NCBI GenBank assembly: GCA_012934845.2
Contig: WNNJ02002596.1
Coordinates: 1 to 64,000 of the forward strand
Reading direction: 5' to 3'
From: Pomphorhynchus laevis
Lineage: Eukaryota > Acanthocephala > Palaeacanthocephala > Echinorhynchida > Pomphorhynchidae
Length of the DNA stretch: 64,000 nucleotides
In this document: positions 23,050 through 33,884 of the stretch, in pieces
How positions within the stretch are numbered: position 1 is the first letter of the stretch
Layout: each line of letters opens with the position of its first letter
Notes under the pieces: model-generated
Database searches by the model: none
Told to the model about the DNA's origin: nothing
What the model saw: the letters and a program-made list of their open reading frames with translations, nothing else
Position numbers and translations under genes: made by a program

Positions 23050-23520
23050 TTCCGACTCCAGAGAAATGTGCAATCCTCTCTTGAAACTGCTGGGTATCAA
23101 TGATAAATCTCTCTTCTTTTGTATAATATTTATCTCAAATGTGTTTATTAGAAACCAAACTTTTTTTGTTACAATTAATGTTGTATGTATATGATATGTT
23201 TATAATGTTTTATTCGTGCTGAATAAAACCCCTTGTGTCCATATTATCGCTAATCGCCCTAATATGATAATGTTTAAGCGGTTTTGCAGTGAATGAATAA
23301 GCGATATATTGATGTGATAAATGCGATTGGATATCCGAATGAATATTTGCGATTGTTATTTTAAAGGATTGCCTTTTCCGAATTCTATTCGAAGAGATTC
23401 TTAGAAAAAAAGAGTTAAATAACACTTTTTGTTTTTTGAACTATCTAAACAGCCATCAAGAATTTGATATTAATAATTTGATATTTCTCAAATGATGATA
23501 CCATTCCGAGTGAATTTTTT
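23050..23520. other. Spacer, no gene recognised
   Basis: AT-rich sequence upstream of the 5' end of CR1-like copy E. The short minus-strand frame 23210-23425 has no recognisable motif. Confidence 0.5.
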
Positions 23521-23551
23521 GTAATCATATAAGCCCGACGCGAAAGTATGT

Positions 23552-23590
23552 CGAATGCCGTTTCGTCATCACTATGACTCATCAGTGCCA
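23552..23590 (-). ncRNA. Hammerhead-ribozyme-like core (left arm)
   Basis: Read on the minus strand: CTGATGA (23585-23579), a perfect 5-bp stem GTCAT/ATGAC with loop AGTG (23578-23565), then GAAAC (23564-23560). This is the conserved hammerhead core with stem II. The expected cleavage triplet after stem III is GAC instead of NUH, so this copy is probably inactive. Stem I is not resolved. Confidence 0.5.
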
Positions 23591-23699
23591 GTTCCCTCCC
23601 ACTGCTGGATGCAGAGGAGGACTAGCAAAGTCCCCTCTGCATCCAGCAGTGGGAGGGAACTGGCACTGATGAGTCAAAGTGATGATGAAACGGCATTCG
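23552..23699. repeat. Near-perfect snap-back palindrome with hammerhead cores
   Basis: Arms of 66 nt (23552-23617 and 23634-23699) differ at two positions. Within the 16-nt spacer GGACT and AGTCC pair as well, leaving a loop of only 5 nt. Each arm, read toward the outside, contains CTGATGA, a short hairpin, then GAAAC. Beyond the arms weaker homology continues (23525-23551 against 23700-23728). A diverged second unit lies at 23964-24170. Confidence 0.85.
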
Positions 23700-23703
23700 T
23701 CAT
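23660..23703 (+). ncRNA. Hammerhead-ribozyme-like core (right arm)
   Basis: CTGATGA (23666-23672), a 4-bp stem II with one G.U pair (23673-23686), GAAAC (23687-23691), a short stem III (ACG/CGT around GCATT) and a GTC cleavage triplet at 23699-23701. Very short stem III is known in hammerheads of Penelope-like elements. Stem I does not form convincingly with adjacent sequence in cis; instead ATTC and CGCGT just after the site pair with ACGCG and GAAT at 23741-23749. Confidence 0.5.
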
Positions 23704-23963
23704 TCTTGCGCGTCTGACTTACATTTTTTACAAGAAATTCACGCGGAATGGTCTCACTCTCCTTAAATAAAAGTTAGCCGATATTAAAGAGACCCGCGCT
23801 GGCATTTGCCAGTGCTTTTGCTAATGATCCTTTTTGGTGAAGCTGTAGTACTGATGTAGTACTCTATGATGTTACTAGAAAATTTTCTAGTACATCATTC
23901 ACATTGATTCATTCATTAATTGCCGTCTGCCAATTTGCGTGAATTTATGGTAGTTTTTTAGAA

Positions 23964-24170
23964 TGACTCGGTAGAACGACGAAAAACACTGCTAGATGCC
24001 CTTTCGTCATCACTATGACTCAACAGTGAAAGTAACCTCCCACTGCTGGATGCATTGGAGGACTTGCAGACTACAATCAACAAATCACTGATGATTCATC
24101 AACGAATCACTGATGAGTCGTAGGATCACGAAACGGCATCAAGCGGTGGTTTCGTCATTCTTCCGCGTCT
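23964..24170. repeat. Second, diverged hammerhead-like inverted unit
   Basis: The left arm on the minus strand reads CTGTTGA, stem GTCAT/ATGAC, GAAAG. The right arm has CTGATGA (24110-24116), a degraded stem II, GAAAC (24130-24134) and TTCGTC (24151-24156), followed by the same CATTCTTCCGCGTCTGG context as in the first unit. CCCACTGCTGGATGCA is shared with the first unit. A short direct repeat AATCACTGATGA lies at about 24084 and 24106. Confidence 0.6.
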
Positions 24171-24199
24171 GGCTAAAAATGACTAACAAAAGTTCAAGC

Positions 24200-24795
24200 A
24201 GATTGATATCACTCTCGTTTTGAGATTTTTATAAAAGAAGTTTGCCGATATAAAGGCGGTGATGAGTCAATTTGATAATTATAATATCTTTTATAATTTT
24301 AAACAAACGGAATTTTTTCTAAATATTTTCTAACCAGAAAAAGAGGGCTATTGATTTGTTGTCAAAATTTGGAAGAACTTAAGAGCTTTCTAAAAAAAGA
24401 GTTAATGATAAATTTAATTTAATTTCTAAACAACCATTAATAATCGTAAAATAGTCAAATAATGTCAGTTAAATCTTGTCTAAAGATTTAAACATTATCG
24501 TCATATAACGATCACTTGAATAAAACAACAAAAAAAGAGTTGGTTGTCACCACTTAATCCATTATTTTACAATAGCACAAATGAAAGCAGGTAACACTTA
24601 GTTTTTCATCAGTTGATAGATAAAAATAAACTAAAATATGAACAGCTAGATAAGAAATATGGGAACATGTGAATTCTCTATGTAAATCAATCAACACATT
24701 GAACAATTGATACATAAGTGCTGTATTGCTTAGCAATTGTTACAGAGAATATAAGCGAATGACGAAACGAGTACATAATCAAAACGGTACATAAT
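24200..24795. other. Spacer 3' of the RING gene
   Basis: AT-rich, no coding motif. It should contain the 3' UTR of the minus-strand RING gene, but no canonical AATAAA was recognised on that strand. Confidence 0.4.
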
Positions 24796-26187
24796 TCATT
24801 CGATTACAATTTTTCGGCATACGGGACAGCTATTCTTCTGACGAAGCCATCGATCTAGACAGTCCGCGTGGAATTCGTGACCGCATAACGGTAATTTCCT
24901 ATACCAGATATCTTCTCCGATATCAAGACAAATTGGACAACAATCTGTTTTAGTTTTATTAGGACCCCTCCTATATTTAGGAATTAGTGCAATTTCAGAT
25001 CTGCAAAGCCCTCTGTCAGTACCTCTTTCAAGATACACTTGATCGCTGATAAGGACCGAAAACACTCTATCATCAATAGCATTGAAGATGTCATAGTCAA
25101 CGTCCTCTCCAGAGGCAGTTTGTGATCGCATTCTGACGTATTCGTCTTGTAGAAGAAAATTAGCATCGTTATAACGAACGAATTCGCGAATAAAGTAATC
25201 CCTGTTCAACGAAATATTTTCTCCTGGATCGTATTCACTAATCGACGAAGGAATGTAATCAGGTACGGGGCGTCTCCGTTGTCGGTATGACCGCTGCTGC
25301 TGTTGTTGATAGTTTAATAGAGGTATTCGTGATCGGCTTGGAACGTAAATCGGTGGAAATTCGTTATTATTTCTATTAATAATTGAATTGGTGGCACCTT
25401 CCATCCTATTTGATAAATTTGGCGTCCTGTGATCATATAAGGCATTGTTCGCAGTTTCATAGCTAAGCCCTCTGTTAGCCGATGTGCTAAATCGACGACG
25501 GTTTAATAGATTTCTCGGAAAATACGGGCCAATCAAATCGTTAGCATTATGGCGATCGCGAACACCGGGAACTGAGGATAACGGCAAATCACCACGATTA
25601 TTAAGCAATGTAGTCGATGAGTATGAATGTGTTACCGGATTTCTTGATGGTACCGGTTGTTGAATTTCACTGTTATTATATGTTCTTAATCGTCTCATTG
25701 CACCCGTACCGCTGCTACCCGATATACCATTTACATTAGATAAACTTAGCTGATGACGATTCCTTAAGGACCTAACTGGAATTCGACCTGACCGTTCACG
25801 TGATACTACCGATGGTACACCATTTGAAAAAATAGAAGGCATGTTGTAATTGAAAGACTGTGTTGTTATTGCAGCCGGCACAAATAAACTTTGGTTAGAC
25901 GTTGGGCTCGAAAGTGTTGAATTAATAGAAGCAGCAATGTTATCAGACTGAACAGCATTATTAAGCCTTGATGATATGATTTCGGTTGATGAATCAGTGC
26001 TATTATTCGTTGAAGTAACATTATAATTGAATATGTTAGCCAACTGATGCAAATCGATCAGTTCGGAACCATTGCTCGATTGCTGCTCTACTGACATCCA
26101 CGGAAATTGAGACATTAGAATAGGACTTGTAGAACGTTGAGTAAGAACATTAGACGGGTCAGGATCGGGTTGAACAGGCGTGTTCAT
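24796..26187 (-). CDS. RING-H2 finger protein, probable E3 ubiquitin ligase
   Basis: 463 codons, ATG to stop, uninterrupted. The C-terminus is a complete C3H2C3 RING: C417-x2-C420-x14-C435-x-H437-x2-H440-x2-C443-x10-C454-x2-C457, with the typical '[14 protein letters not shown]' core and 'CPVC' end, so it probably binds two zinc ions and an E2 enzyme to ubiquitinate substrates. The N-terminal about 350 residues look disordered: rich in Ser, Asn, Arg, with a Gln run near residue 292; no membrane segment or signal peptide was seen. A RING at the extreme C-terminus after a long disordered region is like RNF38/RNF44/RLIM-type ligases, but orthology cannot be set from this. Single exon here: either a true intronless gene, a final large exon, or an old retrocopy. 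It is the only non-transposon gene supported in the window. Upstream DNA (26188-26435) shows no recognised promoter element. Confidence 0.88.
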   Translation of the reverse strand: MNTPVQPDPDPSNVLTQRSTSPILMSQFPWMSVEQQSSNGSELIDLHQLANIFNYNVTSTNNSTDSSTEIISSRLNNAVQSDNIAASINSTLSSPTSNQSLFVPAAITTQSFNYNMPSIFSNGVPSVVSRERSGRIPVRSLRNRHQLSLSNVNGISGSSGTGAMRRLRTYNNSEIQQPVPSRNPVTHSYSSTTLLNNRGDLPLSSVPGVRDRHNANDLIGPYFPRNLLNRRRFSTSANRGLSYETANNALYDHRTPNLSNRMEGATNSIINRNNNEFPPIYVPSRSRIPLLNYQQQQQRSYRQRRRPVPDYIPSSISEYDPGENISLNRDYFIREFVRYNDANFLLQDEYVRMRSQTASGEDVDYDIFNAIDDRVFSVLISDQVYLERGTDRGLCRSEIALIPKYRRGPNKTKTDCCPICLDIGEDIWYRKLPLCGHEFHADCLDRWLRQKNSCPVCRKIVIE

Positions 26188-26435
26188 TTAGGCTCAGAAA
26201 AATGTTTTGAAGTGTAGATTTTGTATTTCTTTAATTAACTATGAGAACTTAAAACTATATATAGGTATAAATCTAAAAAGTTAAAATGATAAAAATTATT
26301 ATAATTCATTTTTTATATATTTTAAATTAACGGAATGCATGCACGTGTCATGATATCAATAAAACAGATGTTCACACTAATGTATATCATGTGAAATGAG
26401 CGCGAACTTTGTAGATTTTGTAATGTAATAAGATA

Positions 26436-26813
26436 AATCAGATCAGCTAAATGAATCTACGTATTTTATATTATCTATAAATTAAAAATAAAATTAAATA
26501 ATTGTTTGAAGATTTTTTATATCAAGTTAAAATTTAATATTGAAATTTAAAATAAAAGTCAATTTTATGAATTGACCAATAAATAACAGATGATATATTC
26601 GAAGGAATACATCATCTGTTAAGGAATAGAAGAACTCTAAGAAATAGAGGTCATCAGGAGAACTGCTATGCTATCAGGTGTCGGTCCTTATTCCTAAACC
26701 CAATATAGCAGCGGGCCAAATACGCGGTTATGACGTATTTGCTCTATTGAAATTTCATGATTTAGTATTATAATACAAAGCATATTGTTTATTATCCATC
26801 CACAAAAAAGTTT
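26436..26813 (-). repeat. PLE terminal repeat (pLTR), copy C
   Basis: About 378 bp, inverse orientation of the repeat that ends the PLE at 40358-40733. It begins on the plus strand with ATGAATCTACGTATTTTATA and ends with TTATTATCCATCC. It keeps the hairpin CAAATACG/CGTATTTG, where pairs changed on both sides relative to copy A, and CTGCTAT/ATAGCAG. It faces copy B across about 110 bp of AT-rich DNA. Confidence 0.75.
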
Positions 26814-26926
26814 CGCTTAAAATTAATTTTTAATGATATTCTGTTAATTTATATTTTTATATTTAATATTTTAATAATATTTTGTTGGTTATAAAAATAT
26901 AAAAATTAAAATAAAATAAAAAAAAA

Positions 26927-27120
26927 TTGGATGGATAATAAATAATATACTTTGTATTAGAATATAATACTATATAATCAAATTTGATCAGAGGAAATAC
27001 ATCATTAGCATGTATTCGGCCCCGCTGCTATGTAAGATCTGGAGATTATGGGGTCGAAACTTGATAACCTATCAATTCATTTTGATGACTTATAATTCTT
27101 ATTCGGATACATGGTATCTT
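26927..27120 (+). repeat. PLE terminal repeat (pLTR), copy B, partial
   Basis: Starts with GGATGGATAATAAATAATAT and continues through AAATACATCATTAGCATGTATT, GGCCCC (27018-27023), GCTGCTATG and GGGGTCGAAAC, to about 27120. Head to head with copy C, making a long imperfect palindrome. Confidence 0.75.
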
Positions 27121-27129
27121 AAGATAAGA

Positions 27130-27890
27130 TATCTTATAACTTAAACTTTCATGATTTTTCTAATATCGGGCAGAAACTTAATCAGCAAATAATGATGACG
27201 TCATAACATCGTCAATATGAAGTGTGATAGGCCAAAATTGAAAAATTACAATAAGATACTAAATATTCAAGTTTTACAAAGTACTAAGTCATTTTGATAA
27301 TTAGAAAAAATGATATCACTATATTATTAATTTTAAATAAAAAATTTTAGCAGAAAATAATGACGCCATAATTTAGGTAATCAAATTTTGTCAGAAGATA
27401 TGTAAGAATTCAACACAGAAAGAATTCTGTGTGGAATTCTTTCCACACAGAAAGAAAGATTCTTGCAACAATTCGAATTGAGGCAAAACTTTGTCCAACA
27501 CCAAGAGAATTTATTCGCTTACATTTCAAAGCATTTCCGTTTGAACTTGGCAAATGACAATAATTTTCAAATTTTTGTAAATTTAAAACGAAACTTTACT
27601 AAGCAAACGAGGAATTCATAAAAATACGAATGAACAATGAAAAATTCGCAAAGACGATTTAATAGTTACTAAGAAATCAAAGTCATCATATATTCTACCA
27701 CATATTATAGAAAGGAGGTACCAATATTACTCAATTTAAACTCCTACGCAAAAATTGACGAAGAATCAGTAAATATGTCGTTGAAAACGGTGAGTGATTG
27801 CATCAAAGTTTGCCGCTAACAGCAGGCATTTAACAATAATCCTAGTGTATTCACCAAGAGTGGTTAAATTTGGCATGTTACCGTCTGCCT
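27130..27890. other. Spacer with two overlapping palindromes
   Basis: No gene recognised. At 27418-27450 two perfect 10-bp inverted repeats overlap: GAAAGAATTC/GAATTCTTTC (27418-27443) and CTGTGTGGAA/TTCCACACAG (27427-27450). Confidence 0.55.
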
Positions 27891-29210
27891 TATTCAGATA
27901 CTATTTTATTATTACATACAGAGCATGTAAACGTGGCAGATATTGCTCGACAACATTTCGGCAGCAGGAAGTATCGATGCTCATTCAGCTTACACGAGTT
28001 TGGTTTTCGGAGCTCAAGCTAAATGAATTCACTTGACACGAACAACGAAATGTGACCCCGAATGGTTCAGTTCGCTACATGAACATATATCCGCGGAATT
28101 TAGTTCAAGTGTTCTCAAGCATAAGTCCGACGCCTTGGATATTTTCAGACTTCCGATATCACTAGGGGGACTAGGAATCATAAATTCAACTGAAGAATCG
28201 CCACAACAATATAATTCGTCGAGATTGCTTTCGGCGACATTTGATGATATCGAGGATGTGTCGACCTTAATGGAACATCAGAACATCATTTTAAGGCAGA
28301 TCAAGCTGCTTAACTGGCAGAGAAGAGTTAATAAACAATAAATCGTGATGGAAGAGGCGCCGGAAATCTTAAAGAAAACTTTACAACATGCATCAATCAA
28401 GGGGCATCAAGTTGGTTGAGCACACGCCCGCTCGTAGCAAAGGGATATCAACCTCACGAACAATGAATTTAAGGATGCGCTGACCGTTCGTTACAATTGG
28501 TCTACAAGCTGATGCTCATCAAACTGTATATGTGGAGAATTACGCAGGACAACACACGCGTTATCATGCCAAGGGGGGGCATGCCAACAATTCGCCACAA
28601 TCACATTCGTGACTTTCTGGCGAGAGCGCTAACGAGTGTCTGCTCTGGAGTCGGTATTTAACCTGTGTTGTTTCCTGTTCCTGAGAACGCGTCTTTAGCA
28701 CGTTCCAAACCACAAGACACCCAGAAGCTCGTTTGGACATAATGTGTAATGGCCTTTTTGGAAATAGATTGGAGCGGACATTTGTCGATGTCTGTGTGGT
28801 CAATCATCATGTTCCATCATACCAATCCAAATAGATCAACGCAGCTTCCGCATATCACGAGGACCGCAAACGGGCGAAATATGACAAAATAATTAATGAG
28901 ATAGAGCAGAGCTACTTTATTCCATTTGTCCTTACTGCTATTGGTAGAGTTGGTCCGTCCGCAACGAATTTGCTAAAGTCGTTGGCGAGAAAAATTTCCC
29001 AGGTGCATCGATGTGACTATGCCGATGTTATTAATGACCTTTGCACAAGTATCAGCATATCGTTAGCTCGTACTGCGTCCACATGTTTACGCGCGCCGCG
29101 ATCAAGGAATGGAGCGCCTGTGACCCTGACCAGCACCAGCAGTTCTGAGAAACGGACATGTCACTCTATCGATTACGGACTGAGGGCGGAAGATGGATGA
29201 AGACAGAAAT
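27890..29210 (+). mobile_element. Decayed retroelement of uncertain clade, C-terminal part
   Basis: Plus-strand pieces (about 27970-28341 and 28700-29190) resemble the C-terminal part of a reverse-transcriptase element known from invertebrate genomes: 'FRLPISLGGLGIINSTEESP', then a Cys/His-rich stretch and a final region with 'NEIEQSYFIPFVLTAIGRVGPSATNLLKSLARKI' spaced as in proteins with a restriction-like nuclease end. I recognise the pattern but not the clade. The polymerase part is absent and the copy is an old fossil, broken in several places. Confidence 0.45.
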
Positions 29211-29490
29211 GTACCAATGTTTTTTCTTTATTGCAAATAAAATTTTATTGTGAAATAAATCATACCGAGCATTAGCAACAAGGCTGTTTTGCTCGATCAC
29301 GACAATTTTGAAAAATAGAAACTTTTAAATCATTTATTTAAAGAATGAAATTTTATGTTTATTATAACATTTACTAAAGATTCAAGTAATTATCCGACGG
29401 ATATATACGAAATTGAACAAATGTAGATTGAAATAGTAACGACATTTACTTAAATAAACATAAAACTAAAAATAGAATTTGTTCATTGTT
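29210..29490. other. AT-rich spacer
   Basis: No gene or clear repeat. It separates the fossil element from the RTE-like LINE 3' end. Confidence 0.4.
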
Positions 29491-31780
29491 TTCGAAGATC
29501 CGTAGGTCGGGTTGTGGGGGGGGCAGTGCGAGGACGAGACGTGACTAAGTGTCATTGTTCCTGAGTGGCCGACCAGACTTCCCTTTCAGATAGTCCTAAG
29601 CATTACTTGTAATATGAAGAGAATGATATCTCCACCTATACCGATGTCTGTTTCGTAGTCTTCGTCCATAAATTTCAATCTGAAAGACTTTACAAGAAAG
29701 ACGCCCATAGCCATCCTGAAAACGTGGACGAGCCCCCTCAGAATACTTTCTTCAACGTGAATGAGCAGCGACTTTACTCTAATATTTTCACTGATGACCA
29801 AGCTTCGAACTTTATCTCTAAGGCTGAAACCGGTCACACCATGACGGAACCTCATTCCGGTCGTATGTGCTCGAGATCTAGTAATTTCAGTCACAACCAT
29901 AAGTGATGATATGTTAGAAGACAGAGATACATTAAAAGCTTCGCCTGAAGGCTCAGCTCTTTCTTTGCCACAACTGATCTGAAGCAAAGAACCCATTACT
30001 GCGTTAGCTGAACATATCCGTATCTCAATCTCCCTAGTATTTCTACCATCACTCTAGAACAACACGCTCAATTATTTAAACTCTTCGAAGTCGGGTAGAT
30101 CATTATCACCAATTTCTATCGAAGGTGCTACCTTGATCTGAGCAGAGCACATCGAGTCAGTTTTGGATTTGCTAACTTCCATACCGGTCACTTGACATTA
30201 CGCCGTAAATCGATCCGGCAAGCATTGCAGGTTATCAATATTAGAGGCCAACAAGACAACATCGTCTGCGAAGAGCAAAGATGATATCCTGATGTAACCA
30301 AACTGAAGACCAAATTCCGACAAAGCGTTCCATCTCGAAATTTTAGTCATGTAAACAAGGAACAAAAGTGGAGACAATGGACAACTCTGACAGAGCCCAA
30401 CACCTAAGGAAACGACAAAGACTTCCTACCGAAAACACGAACACAACTCCTACTTAGTTTGTACAAAGAGGCTACAGCTACACGGAGATAGTGCAGAACT
30501 TTGTACTCCTAAAGTACCTTCCACAACTTATCTCTTGGTATCCGGTTGAACGCCTTCTCCAAATCCACAAAACAAATGTGAACGGGTTCAGCGTCTTTCA
30601 TTCCCTGATGCGTTCGAGAAATGTTAAAAGAGTGAAGAGCTGATCTGTTGTTCCTCGTCAGAACGAAACCACATTGATCATCCTGCAACTGCCCCTCGAC
30701 TATCGGTAGTATTCTTAGCTCAAGGATTATGGAAAATAGCTTACTGGGTAGTCTAAAAAGAGTAATGCCCCTATAATTTGAACATTTTATTCGATTCCAT
30801 TTTTATAGACCGAAATCACTACGACAGTTCGATAATCATCAGGAACCTTTCCTGACTTCATTGCTACGTCAAAGAGTCGTGTTATCCACTTCAAACCTTC
30901 AACGTCAGGATCCTTTAAAATCTCTGGTTGAATATCATCAACCCCATTAGATTTTTTAAACAGCACTCGAAAATGCTGTTTAAAACAAATAAGTGTCTTC
31001 AATGTCGGTTATCATATGCTCATGATAGTCTGAAACAGTCTGGGCTGATATATGCGTTCCAACACGAAGGGCTTTGATCGTTCTTCAGAAAATTTTAGAA
31101 GCTGAACGATAATCAAGTTCGAGACACCCACCAAACTTAACCCAAGTTGCTTTCTTTATCTCAGCAACTGCTAGAGCTGTAGCTCTCTTGGCATGTCACT
31201 ACCTGTCTACAGCCTCGAGTGAACTTTTAGTAAAGGTTGCCTTATAAGCAACTTTTTTCTATTAAATGGCAGCTCTTACTACTGGTGTCCACTAAGCATT
31301 TCGAGCATTACCTCCACGACAGCCACCTACAGATCTTCAAAGTCGCTTTGTCAGGCGAAGTTTTGAACATCCACTATTCTTGTTAGATATTATCTACCTC
31401 TTCTCGCAATTGGACAAATTCCGCCCGGAAATAGTTAGTAAATACTTCCTTTACATAAGCAACTTCAAGACGCTTCAAACGAACCCTAACACTACGTTAC
31501 GGTTTCCAGGTCCGTCTGGTAGCCTACTTTACCAGCGAATCTTACTAACTACAAGAAAGTAGTCGATTGACAGTTCATCTCTATCTTCATACGTGTTCAT
31601 AACATATCGTCGCAAATTAGATGATACTATTACGAAATCAATCATTGATCGTTGACTAATAGTATCCTGATGCCATGTGCATCGGTGGATCTCTTTATGT
31701 TTTAACATGATGTTGGCTATTGACAAATTGTTACGAGAACAGAAATGCAACAATCAGCATTACAATATGTAGGCCCGTAC
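29490..31780 (-). mobile_element. RTE-like LINE copy F, decayed
   Basis: Minus-strand pieces in order: the end of the endonuclease (31529-31753: 'LHFCSRNNLSIANIM', 'QRSMIDFVIVSSNLRR'), a fingers region (30787-31002: 'GVDDIQPEILK', 'WITRLFDVAMKSGKVPDDYR'), a decayed palm (about 30780-30270) and the C-terminal region (29586-29996: 'MRFRHGVTGFSLRDKVRS', 'VKSLLIHVEES'). Same family as copy G (47830-50480), whose C-terminal region has the same layout. 5'-truncated inside the endonuclease; many frameshifts. Confidence 0.72.
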
Positions 31781-31789
31781 CTATTTAAT

Positions 31790-33290
31790 TCCGATACTTT
31801 AAAAAAATAAAACCCTTAAATAGCTCGGAAATTTCAAAGGCATAGCAACCCTGAATGTTAAATCGCTGTATACTTCCATTCCGCTAGATAAAGGTATACA
31901 AGTTGTAGAGGAATACCTAATAAAATAATGTGCATGGGCAGGTGACAGAGTATCAAACATAATAACCTTGCTTCACTGCACACTTGAAAATATCATCTTC
32001 CAGTTTGATAACGAGTTGTATCGACAGACAATTGGATGTGCAATGTGGACAAGTGTGTCACCTGTCTTCGCATCTCTGTATATTATTGTCAATTGAAGAA
32101 ATTTTTTTAACATATTGTACACAGCAGTCAAAGCATTTTATGCGATACGTAGATAACATTTGACTCACGTGTGATAGTGACGAACAATCACTAAGATCTT
32201 GGGTGAAAAAACTGAATCGCCAGAGCTCATTGAAGTTCAAACTAGAACAGATTTTGCATGAAACTGTTTCATTCATAGGAATTGAGGTATTCCGGGAAAA
32301 TTACACATTGCATACACGTGTTTCCTGTCAGGCCGCCGACCCTGGCCTGACATGAAAAGGCAAAGAATAAGAATAAAGAATAAGCAGAGTTTTTAGAAAA
32401 CCAACGTGGAAACCCGTATACCTTCACCCTTCTAGTTGCCACCCTACACAAATAAAACGAAATTTAATATGTAATGAGGTACAATGGATTTAAAAATTAT
32501 GCTCCCTAGATGATAACTTTCTCACACAAACGGATCGCCTACGTGAGAATTTAATAAGACGGGGATATAAACTACGGCAAATTCAAGTGGTCATTAATAA
32601 ATTTAAATGGAAAAATAGAAAACGCTATTAATTACTAAACAAACAGTAAACCTGTCAATCAGAATATCTATAGAATGGAATCCTTTATTCATTACACTTT
32701 AAAGAACCATTTAATCTGTGATCAAAAAGTCAGCACAAACAATCGAAATAAAAAGCAGGAATGTTAAAATGTGTTACCGACATCAAGAAAGATAAGAGAT
32801 TACAACAAGCTCCAGTTTCTTTAAAAATGCTTAAAAAAGAACAGAAACAAGATGTTCAGAACCGTGTGGTAAAAAGAGTTACAAAACATGTGCAGGCTTC
32901 GTTTTGATAGCGTGATGATAGCGTGTCAACTGGGCTAAAATAAAATTTAAAACAAAAATCTAATGCAAAACTAAAGGAATTATATACTTATTAGAATGCA
33001 CAGTATGTCATGTAAAGTATGTTGGAGAAACCGGTGACTCAATGAACATTATAAACAACCTAAGTAGGTATCTGATCAAAACGAATAATAAATGCTGGGT
33101 AACAGCAGTTAGCCATATCCAAAGTAAACCGACCACTCTTTTAAAATAAAGATAATCAGCTGTAAATTAACTGATTTACATCGGAGAAAAAGAAAAGAAT
33201 TTTATTGAACTGCGGAATTAATGACTGAATTTTAAGGCACATCAATGAAGAAAAGACTAAATTTGTAGAATTTAAATTCTTCCATATCTA
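31790..33290 (+). mobile_element. Decayed Penelope-like element with GIY-YIG remnant
   Basis: Plus-strand reading near 31840-32100 gives Penelope-type RT motifs: 'TLDVKSLYTSIPLDKGIQVV', then 'FQFDNELYRQTIGCAMW' (family norm: G-x-AMGSPxSP). Near 32985-33035 comes 'CTVCHVKYVGETGDSMN', the core of the GIY-YIG endonuclease that canonical Penelope elements carry at their C-terminus. The element is old and broken at many places. It is a different type from the PLE at 38694-40733. Short minus-strand frames here (32058-32276, 32269-32451) are shadows. Confidence 0.65.
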
Positions 33291-33517
33291 CCACATAGTA
33301 TATGTATAACGTACAGGTTTTTGAATTTTGCTACTGGCAAAGGGACACCCCGAAAACGTATAATAAATTGCAAAAAAGTTACATAAAATGATTATGTGAA
33401 AACGTTAATTAATAAGCAATCCAAAACAAATTATTAATTTTGTTTATTTCGTTCAGAAAATGAATTTAGCTATAAGCAAATAAATAATGACAAGTAGCAA
33501 TATCAGCAATAACGAGC

Positions 33518-33800
33518 AAATCAGATAACTGAGTCTACGTATTTTATATAGGTAAAGATAATTAATAAATATAAGATTTACATTTTATATTTATATCTGA
33601 ATTAGTTTACTAGTTAGAATTAGTTTATTCATCAAACTACAAAATAAACATAATAACATCAATGGAATATGTCTACAGCCGAAAAACAAGTAGAATTTAG
33701 AATTAAGATTTTAAAAATCAATTGTTATGAATTGATTAACAAAGAACAGACGATTTTTAAGAATAAGGGTTAGAGGTCATCAGGTGAATTGTATATTAGA
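33518..33800 (-). repeat. PLE terminal repeat (pLTR), copy E, partial
   Basis: Starts with AACTGAGTCTACGTATTTTA, runs through GAATTGATTAACAAAGAACAGACG to TTAGAGGTCATCAGG. It matches the 3' two-thirds of the repeat at 40358-40733 in inverse orientation. Confidence 0.65.
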
Positions 33801-33884
33801 AATTATATAAAATTCATAAAAAGCTGTTTTTAAAATCATCGTTAATAAATGTGCACGTTAATCTAAGATAATCTAAATAAAGAT

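Larger units (their letters stand above)
19080..23050 (-). mobile_element. CR1-like LINE copy E, near full length, decayed
   Basis: Reads on the minus strand from about 23050 (5') to 19080 (3'). ORF1: a PHD-like finger near 22880-22750 ('LCSNNDCHTWVS...FYCGYC'), a Ser/Pro-rich middle (22205-22654) and a basic C-terminus ending in 'NLIIRNFQVVRR' (start of 21088-21885). ORF2: AP endonuclease (21088-21885), its 'SSDHCTLRI' end (20891-21091), linker (20472-20777) and RT (19962-20471), followed by a decayed thumb and C-terminus to 19080. ORF2 is split into four or more frames and the copy is inactive. It differs from the L2-like family and resembles the intact CR1-like copy at 50982. Confidence 0.8.

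Noticed and set aside
23210-23425. 71-codon minus-strand ORF as a possible gene.
   Set aside because: No recognisable motif, low-complexity basic composition, no neighbouring support.
32058-32451. Two minus-strand ORFs with several Cys residues, resembling a zinc-finger gene.
   Set aside because: They lie antisense to the Penelope RT remnant, and the Cys spacing fits no known finger.
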